A DNA stretch of 37,522 nucleotides, from assembly GCA_946404405.1 (NCBI GenBank), contig CAMJDL010000033.1, positions 1 to 37,522 on the forward strand, given 5' to 3'. The stretch is from an uncultured Prevotella sp. Its GTDB lineage: Bacteria > Bacteroidota > Bacteroidia > Bacteroidales > Bacteroidaceae. Of this stretch, positions 26,131-33,498 are shown one piece after another; position 1 is the stretch's first letter, and each line of letters begins with the position of its first letter. Made by a program: the position numbers and the translations under genes. Below the pieces are notes generated by a model. It was not told the origin of the DNA. It ran no database searches and saw nothing but the letters and a program-made list of their open reading frames with translations.

Positions 26131-28899
26131 ATGAGAAAAATCTTATTATCAACGATAGGTTTGTGCCTGGCTGCTACGGCAGCCATGGCACAAAACCCTT
26201 TTGTTCAGACATGGTTTACCAGTGACCCTGCTCCGTTGGTTCATGACGGTACGATGTACGTCTATACCGGTCATGACGAGGACAATGCCGACTTCTTCTG
26301 GATGCAGGAGTGGCGCGTATACTCCACCAAGGACATGGTGAACTGGCAGGATCATGGCTCGCCTTTGGCTTTGGAGAGTTTCTCGTGGGCCGACGATCGT
26401 GCCTGGGCAGGACAGACCATTGAACGCGATGGTAAGTTCTACTGGTACATCTGCGCCCACTCGAAGATTTCGAAGGGCATGGCTATTGGTGTGGCTGTGA
26501 GCGATTCTCCTACGGGTCCTTTCCGCGATGCCATTGGTAAACCGTTGTTTGAGAATGGCTCGTGGGACCACATCGATCCCACCGTCATGATTGACGACGA
26601 CGGACAGGCCTGGCTGATGTGGGGTAATCCACAGTGCTACTATCTGAAGCTCAACCGCGACATGATATCGTACAGTGGTGAACTGGGACGTCTCGACATG
26701 ACGGAGGAAGCCTTTGGCAGTCCCGCTATGAATAAACGTGAACGTGGCAAGAAGTATAAGGATAGCTATACGGAGGGGCCTTGGCTTACCAAGCGAAACG
26801 GTGTTTACCAGTTGCTCTATGCAGCTGGTGGCGTGCCTGAGCATATCTCTTACAGCACGGCCTCGCATCCTACAGGTCCTTGGAAATATGCTGGCGAAAT
26901 TATGCCGTTGAGCGATACCAAGTCGTTTACCAACCACTGTGGTGTAGCCGACTTCAAGGGTCACAGCTATTTCTTCTACCATACGGGCAAGTTGCCTAAG
27001 GGTGGCGGCTTTGGCCGTAGTGTGGCTGTCGAGGAGTTCAAGTATAATGCTGATGGCAGTTTCCCCACCATTCTTCCTACCGACGAAGGTGTGAAGCCCA
27101 TCGCTACGTTTGACCCCTATCGCCAGGTTGAGGCCGAGACGATGGCGTTCTCGAGTGGATTGAAGACGGAACAAAATAGTGAGGTGGGCGTCTACGTGAC
27201 GGACATCCATAATGGCGACTATATCAAACTGCAGAACGTGGCCTTTGGCAACAAGATTCCCCGCGTGTTCACCGCCCGCGTGGCCAGTGGTCTGCGTGGC
27301 GGACAGATTGAAATCCGTCTTGACAGTGTTGGCGGACGCCTCCTTGGTACCGTCAATGTGCCTGGCACAGGTGGCTGGGAGCAGTGGCAGACCATCACCC
27401 TCGACCTGGACTATTCGACGCTTAAAGACTTGAATGCGCCGTCACGCACTATCTCAGGTCTTAACCTGCCGGCTACTGCCGATATGTACTTCGTCTTCAA
27501 AGGTCGTAAGGGTCCGAAACTGTTCAATTTCGACTGGTGGGAGATGCGCGGAATGGAGCAGGTTAACATGCCGTTGTTCCAGACCAAATACACCGCTGAC
27601 CCCTCGCCATTGGTCGTAGGCGATACCTTATTCCTGTATACGTCGCACGATGCTTCGCCTGAGGATATCCCTGATGCCAACGAAAAGTCGTCAGCAGGCT
27701 TCTTTATGTACGACTGGCTCCTGTGGTCTACCACCGATATGGTGAACTGGACCGAGCATGGTGCCGTGGCCTCGCTGAAAGACTTCCCCTGGCGCTCGCG
27801 TGAGAACGGTGCCTGGGCCATCCAGACGGTGGAGCGTAATGGTAAGTACTACCTCTATGCCCCCTTGCATGGTCATGGTATTGGCGTGCTCGTGGCAGAT
27901 TCCCCCTATGGTCCCTTCAAGGATGCCATTGGCAAACCATTGGTATGGGACCAGTCCAACTGGTATGATATCGACCCCTCGGTATATACGGACGATGATG
28001 GTCAGGCCTATATGTACTGGGGCAATCCCCATACGTTCTGGGCAAAGCTGGGTAACGATATGACGTCGCTGGCCAGTGGTGTCACCAAGTTGCCGCATAT
28101 CCCCAACTATCAGGAAGGTCCTTGGTTCTACAAACGCAATGGCCACTACTATCTTGGCTTTGCTTCGACCTGCTGTCCTGAGGCTTTAGGCTATGCCATG
28201 AGCGACTCGCCTACGGGTCCTTGGGAGTGGAAGGGCTACATCATGCGTCCTACTGAGCGTGACCGCGGCAACCATCCGGGTATTTGCGATTTCCAGGGAC
28301 ACAGCTATGTCTTCGGACAGAACTACGACCTGATGCACCTCGAAACCTTTAAGCACCACGAGCGCCGTTCGGTGTCGGCACAGGAGATTACCTATAATGC
28401 TGACGGTACCATTCAGGAGATTCCTTATTGGTTGGACCAGAAACCCATGCAGCAGTTGCACTGGCTGAATCCCTACCGTCGCGTAGAGGCCGAGACCATG
28501 AACTGGGGCTTTGGCTTGAAGTCTGCCAAGATGGGCATCGAGAATACGGGTGTCGTGAAGGACATGCCTGAGTCGACGGGTAAGAAGAATATGTATATCT
28601 TCGACCTCAACGATGGCGAGTATATCCGTCTGCGTGGCGTCGATTTCGGTCGTGGTGCCAAACAGTTCAGCATCGTCGCCGCTGCCGCTAAAAATGCAGG
28701 CTGCACCGTGACGTTGCGCCTGAACAGCCAGGATGGTCCCGTCATTGGTACGGCTTCCATCAAGAGCACGGGCTCTGTTGACAAGTACAAGACCTTCAGC
28801 ACGAAGGTTACTGGCGCCACTGGCGTCCACGACCTCTACATTTGTTTCAGTAACGCCCAAGGTGACGTTCGCCTTGACTGGTGGCAGTTCAAGAAGTGA
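26131..28899 (+). CDS. Double GH43-CBM6 enzyme (arabinofuranosidase/xylosidase type)
   Basis: 922 residues from the ATG at 26131; the TTG just before it at 26128 is unneeded. Signal peptide ends AAMAQ. Two complete modules in tandem. Module 1 has base D32 (SDPAPL), pKa modulator D149 (WDHIDPT) and acid E215 (YTEGPW), followed by a CBM6-like domain (RQVEAETMA to LFNFDWWEMR, about 333-472). Module 2 has D490 (ADPSPL), D615 (WYDIDPS) and E662 (YQEGPW), followed by a second CBM6 (RRVEAETMNW to VRLDWWQFKK). Both sets of three acidic residues are present, so both modules should be active. GH43 enzymes invert and remove arabinose or xylose from arabinoxylan; exact specificities cannot be read here. 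The stop codon is in a heptamer array. Confidence 0.92.
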   Translation: MRKILLSTIGLCLAATAAMAQNPFVQTWFTSDPAPLVHDGTMYVYTGHDEDNADFFWMQEWRVYSTKDMVNWQDHGSPLALESFSWADDRAWAGQTIERDGKFYWYICAHSKISKGMAIGVAVSDSPTGPFRDAIGKPLFENGSWDHIDPTVMIDDDGQAWLMWGNPQCYYLKLNRDMISYSGELGRLDMTEEAFGSPAMNKRERGKKYKDSYTEGPWLTKRNGVYQLLYAAGGVPEHISYSTASHPTGPWKYAGEIMPLSDTKSFTNHCGVADFKGHSYFFYHTGKLPKGGGFGRSVAVEEFKYNADGSFPTILPTDEGVKPIATFDPYRQVEAETMAFSSGLKTEQNSEVGVYVTDIHNGDYIKLQNVAFGNKIPRVFTARVASGLRGGQIEIRLDSVGGRLLGTVNVPGTGGWEQWQTITLDLDYSTLKDLNAPSRTISGLNLPATADMYFVFKGRKGPKLFNFDWWEMRGMEQVNMPLFQTKYTADPSPLVVGDTLFLYTSHDASPEDIPDANEKSSAGFFMYDWLLWSTTDMVNWTEHGAVASLKDFPWRSRENGAWAIQTVERNGKYYLYAPLHGHGIGVLVADSPYGPFKDAIGKPLVWDQSNWYDIDPSVYTDDDGQAYMYWGNPHTFWAKLGNDMTSLASGVTKLPHIPNYQEGPWFYKRNGHYYLGFASTCCPEALGYAMSDSPTGPWEWKGYIMRPTERDRGNHPGICDFQGHSYVFGQNYDLMHLETFKHHERRSVSAQEITYNADGTIQEIPYWLDQKPMQQLHWLNPYRRVEAETMNWGFGLKSAKMGIENTGVVKDMPESTGKKNMYIFDLNDGEYIRLRGVDFGRGAKQFSIVAAAAKNAGCTVTLRLNSQDGPVIGTASIKSTGSVDKYKTFSTKVTGATGVHDLYICFSNAQGDVRLDWWQFKK

Positions 28900-28928
28900 A
28901 AAGTTAAAAGTGAAAAGTGAAGAGTGAA
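28894..28928 (+). repeat. Heptamer array, unit aagtgaa (5 units, 35 bp), GH43/GH43 junction
   Basis: Units aagtgaa, aagttaa, aagtgaa, aagtgaa, gagtgaa. TGA of unit 1 (28897-28899) is the stop codon of the upstream GH43, in the same phase as at 26083. The next gene starts 10 bases after the array. Confidence 0.95.
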
Positions 28929-28938
28929 ATAACCAACT

Positions 28939-31053
28939 ATGAAGAAAACATTATTATCAATTATTGGACTGTGCCTGGCTGCTACGGCGGCCATGGCGCA
29001 GAATCCCGTCATCCGAGACCTGTTCTCGGCTGACCCTACCGCGCGAGTATTTAATAATAAGGTGTACCTTTATCCGTCGCACGACATCGTGCCCCCTGCC
29101 GGACAGCGTCAGGACTGGTTTTGCATGGAGGACTACCACGTCTTCTCCAGCGAGAATCTGACTGACTGGACCGACCATGGTGTCATCGTGACCCAGAACA
29201 AGGTACCCTGGGTGCGTCCCGACTCCTACTCTATGTGGGCTCCCGACTGTGTCGAGAAGGGTGGCAAGTACTATTTCTATTTCCCATCAACACCTGCTGG
29301 CGGCATGCGTGGCTTTGGTGTCGGTGTGGCTGTGGCTGACCGTCCAGAGGGTCCGTTCGTTTGCGAGCCAGAGCCTATCAAGGGTGTCAATGGTATCGAC
29401 CCCTGCGTGCTCCTGGCTTCCGACGGCAATGCCTACATCTTCTGGGGCAACGGACGCTGTGCCAAGCTGAAGCCCAATATGAAGGAGTTGGCTGACGACA
29501 ACCCCAAATCGACTGTCAAGTGGGGCAACCGCGAGATGGAGATGATTGGTGTCAACTGTCTTGAAGGTCTGCCCAATCGTCAGGCTGAGGGTCCGTTCGC
29601 TTTCGAGGCTAACGGCTGGTACTACCTCACGTATCCGTATGTCCGCGAGAATACCGAGGTTCTCGGCTACGCTATGAGTAAGAACCCCATGGGTCCCTAC
29701 GAATACAAGGGTCTCATCATGGCCGAGCATCCCAATGGCTGCTGGACCAATCACCACAGCATCATCAACTACAAGGGTCAGTGGTATCTGTTTTACCACA
29801 CCAACTTCTTCTCGCCACGTGACGACAAGCGCCGTTCCGTATGTATCGAGAAGTTGGCCTTCAATGCTGACGGTACCATCAAGGAGGTCAAGGAAACCAT
29901 GCGTGGCGTAGGTATCAACCAGGCCACCGAGAAGATTGAGATTGACCGCTACAGCACCGCTTCAGATGGCGTGACCACCGACCATGTCGATACGCTGCGT
30001 GCCTTCAGTGGCGACTATGCCACCATTCCCGCCAAGGGTTGGATGCGTTATGCCGATGTCGACTTCAGCTGTCTCTACGATGGCTATATGATGATCAGTG
30101 CCAAGGCCAGTGGCGACACTGAGTTCTGCCTGCGCGAGGGTAGTGCCAAGGGTAAGGTCATTGCCCGTGTAAAGATGGCTGTCACACCTCCCGAACAGCC
30201 TGCTGGCGGTCAGGGTGGTGGCATGATGATGCGTTTCCGTCGCGACATGCGCAACCAGTGGCTCACACAGACCGTTACCTTGGACTACGTGCCCAAGGGT
30301 GTGGCCGACATCGTGGTCACCAACGAAGGTCCTGGTGAACTGGGCGTCGACTGGGTACAGTTCAAGAACCGTCCCAAGTACTTCAAGGCAGCTACCGCTA
30401 CGCCTGCTACGCCCGACAACGAGGGCTTCATCCGTCGCTGGTTACTGTTGGAACCCATCGACAAGCCCAACAGCGGCAACACCGTATTCACCGACTCTTA
30501 CCTGCGCGAACACTTCAATCGCGAATACTTCAAGGGCCAGCAGACCATCCTGCCTAAGGACGGTCAGAAGGTGAAGGCCGAGTTCAAGCAGGAGCAGGCT
30601 CCCGCAGGCTTTGGTCGTGGCATGCAGCAGGCTCCCGCCCAGCCCGAGGTGAAGACTGTCAAACAGACACTGACCTGGCACGCGCTGGATAGCGAGAACT
30701 ACAATGTCAAGTTGTTCCGCTTTGCCGAGAAGTACGGCTCGAAGGTCTATGGCGTACTCTTCTGGGCTGTCACCATCATCGACTGCCCCGAGGACATCGA
30801 GAACGTCCGTCTGGCTGTTGGTTCTAACTCTGCCTCTATGTGGTGGCTCAATGGCGAGGAAGCCCTCTTGCTGAGTGGCGACCGCCGTATGGTGAAGGAC
30901 GACTGCATGTCGCGCCGCCTCACCCTGAAGAAGGGCCGCAACATTCTGCGTGGCGCCGTCATCAATGGCCCTGGCATGAGCGACTTCTGTGTCCGCTTCC
31001 TCGACGAGAAAGGTAACCCTGTAACTAACTATACCATCATCAACAGCAAATAA
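28939..31053 (+). CDS. GH43-CBM6 enzyme with extra C-terminal beta domain
   Basis: 704 residues. The signal peptide is almost identical to that of the upstream GH43 (GLCLAATAAMAQNP), with mostly synonymous base differences, so the 5' ends are duplicated. Catalytic set: D32 (SADPTARV), D154 (NGIDPCV), E217 (QAEGPF). A CBM6-like domain (about 330-475, ending GVDWVQFK) contains an odd Gly/Met/Arg-rich loop (GGQGGGMMMRFRR, about 420-433). The last 220 residues (from FIRRWLLLEPI) form a beta-sandwich of the type appended to many Bacteroidota carbohydrate enzymes; it includes another loop, GFGRGMQQAPAQP. Likely an arabinofuranosidase or xylosidase acting on arabinoxylan. It is separated from the last gene of the operon by only two bases. 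Confidence 0.9.
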   Translation: MKKTLLSIIGLCLAATAAMAQNPVIRDLFSADPTARVFNNKVYLYPSHDIVPPAGQRQDWFCMEDYHVFSSENLTDWTDHGVIVTQNKVPWVRPDSYSMWAPDCVEKGGKYYFYFPSTPAGGMRGFGVGVAVADRPEGPFVCEPEPIKGVNGIDPCVLLASDGNAYIFWGNGRCAKLKPNMKELADDNPKSTVKWGNREMEMIGVNCLEGLPNRQAEGPFAFEANGWYYLTYPYVRENTEVLGYAMSKNPMGPYEYKGLIMAEHPNGCWTNHHSIINYKGQWYLFYHTNFFSPRDDKRRSVCIEKLAFNADGTIKEVKETMRGVGINQATEKIEIDRYSTASDGVTTDHVDTLRAFSGDYATIPAKGWMRYADVDFSCLYDGYMMISAKASGDTEFCLREGSAKGKVIARVKMAVTPPEQPAGGQGGGMMMRFRRDMRNQWLTQTVTLDYVPKGVADIVVTNEGPGELGVDWVQFKNRPKYFKAATATPATPDNEGFIRRWLLLEPIDKPNSGNTVFTDSYLREHFNREYFKGQQTILPKDGQKVKAEFKQEQAPAGFGRGMQQAPAQPEVKTVKQTLTWHALDSENYNVKLFRFAEKYGSKVYGVLFWAVTIIDCPEDIENVRLAVGSNSASMWWLNGEEALLLSGDRRMVKDDCMSRRLTLKKGRNILRGAVINGPGMSDFCVRFLDEKGNPVTNYTIINSK

Positions 31054-31055
31054 CT

Positions 31056-32513
31056 ATGCAACGTCTACATACAATTCTTGCGGCATTGGCTATAGCTACA
31101 GCCGCAAATGCGCAAATCGGACAACCGTTTATTCACGATCCATCAACTATCGCTGAGTGCGAAGGCAAATACTATACTTTTGGCACGGGTGGCGGCGGCC
31201 TTATCTCTGAGGATGGCTGGAACTGGCACAGTGGCGCTGAGCGTCCCGGTGGCGGTGCAGCCCCCGATGTCATCAAGGTTGGCGACCGTTACCTCTGCAT
31301 CTATGGTGCCACGGGTGGTGGCCTGGGTGGTGGTCACAGTGGTCGCATCCTGACCATGTGGAACAAGACCCTCGACCCCAAATCGCCTGACTTCAAGTGG
31401 TCTACCGCTGTCGAAGTCTGTGCCAGCGACGGTATGGAGGATCAGGACGCCATCGACCCGGGCGTGCTGCTCGACCCCACGACAGGTCGTATGTGGGTCA
31501 GCTACGGTACCTATTTCGGCACCATCCGACTCATCGAGCTCGACCCCAAGACGGGTTTCCGTGTAAAGGGTAACAAGGAGAAGGACATCGCCATCGACTG
31601 CGAGGCTACCGACCTCATCTACAAGGATGGCTGGTACTATCTGCTGGGCACCCACGGCACCTGCTGCGACGGTGTCAACTCTACCTACAATATCGTGGTA
31701 GGCCGTTCGCGTAGCGTCGAGGGTCCCTACATCGACAATGTTGGTCGCGACATGTTCCACGGCGGTGGTCGTATGGTCATTGCTGCAGGCAATCGTAAGA
31801 CGGGTGCCGGACACTTCGGACGCACCATCCTTGACGAGGGTGTCGAGATTATGTCGTTCCACTGGGAGGCCGACTTCGATCAGGGCGGACGTTCCACGCT
31901 GGCTATTCATCCCCTGCTGTGGAAGAACGGCTGGCCATACGCTGGCGAGCAGGTCAAGGCAGGCACCTACGCCATCCTCAGCGAGCGTCGTGGCTATTCA
32001 CTCGAATTGGGTGTCGACTTCGTCCGCATGAATGTGGCCCGTGCTGGTGGCTTCGGTGGCTTCGGTGGTCGTCCTCAGGGCAATCAGGCACCCCCGAAGC
32101 CTGTTGAGGAGCAGACCCTCGCGCAGGTTCAGGGCTCATGGCCCGCTGGCGATATTGCCGTCCGTTGCAGCGACTACATGTTCCGTCCTTGGCAGAAGTG
32201 GGAGTTGGCTACTACGGGCAAAGGTACTATTGCCGGACCGCTGTTCACCATCCGCATCGCAGGCACCAACCGTGCCCTGACTGCTACTGCCGACCTCGAA
32301 CTGACCACGAAGGACTTTGCCAACCTTGACGAGCAGCTCTGGCGTGTAGAACAGCTCACCGACGGTACCTACCGCATCATGCCGTACGCCATTCCTGGCA
32401 AGGGTAAGAACCAGAAGTACTGCATCTATTCGGCAGGCGACTCCACACCTACGCTGGCCGAGTACGACTTCAAGAGCGACAATTCCAAGTGGAACCTGCG
32501 CCTTGAGAAGTAA
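31056..32513 (+). CDS. GH43-family enzyme (arabinanase-like) with C-terminal ricin-type domain
   Basis: 485 residues, starting two bases after the previous stop. Signal peptide ends ANAQ. Five-bladed propeller with D28 (HDPSTI), D134 (DAIDPGV) and E183 (CEATDL), the expected GH43 triad. The HDPS, GWNWH and AIDPGV...W-SYG style is closer to the arabinanase branch of GH43 than the two neighbouring GH43 genes. A Gly/Phe/Arg stretch (ARAGGFGGFGGRPQ, about 328-343) links to a C-terminal domain from RPWQKWEL to the end (about 380-485) that resembles a ricin-B-like lectin. Probable arabinan or arabinoxylan side-chain hydrolase. Last gene of the enzyme operon; a strong terminator follows. Confidence 0.85.
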   Translation: MQRLHTILAALAIATAANAQIGQPFIHDPSTIAECEGKYYTFGTGGGGLISEDGWNWHSGAERPGGGAAPDVIKVGDRYLCIYGATGGGLGGGHSGRILTMWNKTLDPKSPDFKWSTAVEVCASDGMEDQDAIDPGVLLDPTTGRMWVSYGTYFGTIRLIELDPKTGFRVKGNKEKDIAIDCEATDLIYKDGWYYLLGTHGTCCDGVNSTYNIVVGRSRSVEGPYIDNVGRDMFHGGGRMVIAAGNRKTGAGHFGRTILDEGVEIMSFHWEADFDQGGRSTLAIHPLLWKNGWPYAGEQVKAGTYAILSERRGYSLELGVDFVRMNVARAGGFGGFGGRPQGNQAPPKPVEEQTLAQVQGSWPAGDIAVRCSDYMFRPWQKWELATTGKGTIAGPLFTIRIAGTNRALTATADLELTTKDFANLDEQLWRVEQLTDGTYRIMPYAIPGKGKNQKYCIYSAGDSTPTLAEYDFKSDNSKWNLRLEK

Positions 32514-32530
32514 GACAAAAGGTTCAGTAT

Positions 32531-32573
32531 AAATAGAAACGAGGATGTGCTCAACACATCCTCGTTTCTATTT
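32531..32573. terminator. Bidirectional terminator between convergent operons
   Basis: A perfect 19-bp stem (32531-32549 with 32555-32573) with a 5-base loop. The A/T-rich ends provide a T-tract in either direction. It ends the xylanase operon on the plus strand. The stop codon of the minus-strand sensor gene (32572-32574) overlaps the stem base, so it also ends that operon. Confidence 0.95.
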
Positions 32574-33483
32574 AACCAAAATAGTGGGATTCGTTGGACT
32601 GGGAAGAGACCGTTTTCAAATGGTTTTGCATCTTAGCCACCTTCTCGGCCAAATCCTGATTGCGTTTGATGAGTCGGGTGTTGACCTCACGAAGCTTTGC
32701 CAACTGTTCTACAAGATGGTCCTTCTCAGGGTCAACATATTGGTCCTTGTAGCGGCGGAAGGCCCTAAAGGACAGCCAGACGATGAATCCGATAATGAGC
32801 AGGCTGCCAACCTGAATGAAGAAAAGCAACGTACGGCTACTGATAATGCCTTCGTGTATATTCACAGACAACTGCGACACATCCTCCATCGGGACATCGG
32901 CAAAGAAGACGCCTACAATCTGTCCGCTACGGTCTTTTACCGCCATACAATAGGTACACATTATGATATGGGTACCGCCTTCGTCGACGTAGGGCTGGGT
33001 CCACAGGCTCTTACCGTCCTCCATAGGGTTCATGAACCACTCACGAGTGGTATAGTCGAAGGACAGCAGCTCGGCGGTCAGTATCGGATTGGTGGTTTTC
33101 TTCTTCTTCGCCGCCACGTCGGGCTGACGGTCGTAGACGTATGGCGCATACAGACTACTCAAGCCCTTCGACTTGTAATAGTCAGGACGGAAGGCAATGC
33201 CTGCACCGACAATGTGCGGATTGTTCTTGACCAGACCTGCAGCAATACGATAGTAGCCTTTTGGATTGTCGATGCTCATGGCTACGGCATTATAAATATT
33301 CCTCAGGGCTGTTTCCACCTCGCCCTTGACATTACCCACGCGCAGGCTCTGTTCCATGTCGCGGTTCGCCTTATTCAGCAATTCGTTCCGTATGCCGTAA
33401 GTGGCCGTAAAATACTGTGCAGCACCCATCGCTTCGAGAAGGAGGGCGGCTGCTATAATCAAAATCAAATAGTACTTTTTCAT
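32572..33483 (-). CDS. Cache/PDC-type membrane sensor protein without output domain
   Basis: 303 residues. One N-terminal membrane helix (YYLILIIAAALLLEAMGA), a periplasmic Cache-like domain (about 26-215; AVAMSIDNP, GAGIAFRPDYY, REWFMNP, WTQPYVDEGG, IMCTYCMAV-DRSGQIVGVFFADV), a second membrane helix (TLLFFIQVGSLLIIGFIVWLSF), then a basic linker and a coiled coil (about 250-290). The Cache part is of the kind seen at the N-terminus of Bacteroidota SpoIIE-type phosphatases and histidine kinases. Here the protein ends after the coiled coil, with no kinase, phosphatase or cyclase domain. The stop is followed directly by a terminator, so the gene appears complete. Signalling through a separate partner is inferred. 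It is 15 bases downstream of the LruC-type gene. Confidence 0.8.
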   Translation of the reverse strand: MKKYYLILIIAAALLLEAMGAAQYFTATYGIRNELLNKANRDMEQSLRVGNVKGEVETALRNIYNAVAMSIDNPKGYYRIAAGLVKNNPHIVGAGIAFRPDYYKSKGLSSLYAPYVYDRQPDVAAKKKKTTNPILTAELLSFDYTTREWFMNPMEDGKSLWTQPYVDEGGTHIIMCTYCMAVKDRSGQIVGVFFADVPMEDVSQLSVNIHEGIISSRTLLFFIQVGSLLIIGFIVWLSFRAFRRYKDQYVDPEKDHLVEQLAKLREVNTRLIKRNQDLAEKVAKMQNHLKTVSSQSNESHYFG

Positions 33484-33498
33484 GTCGTGTTAACGTTA

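Noticed and set aside
26149..27210. Minus-strand open frame of 353 codons
   Set aside because: It lies antisense within the first GH43 module, whose catalytic motifs are clear; it has no recognisable motif.
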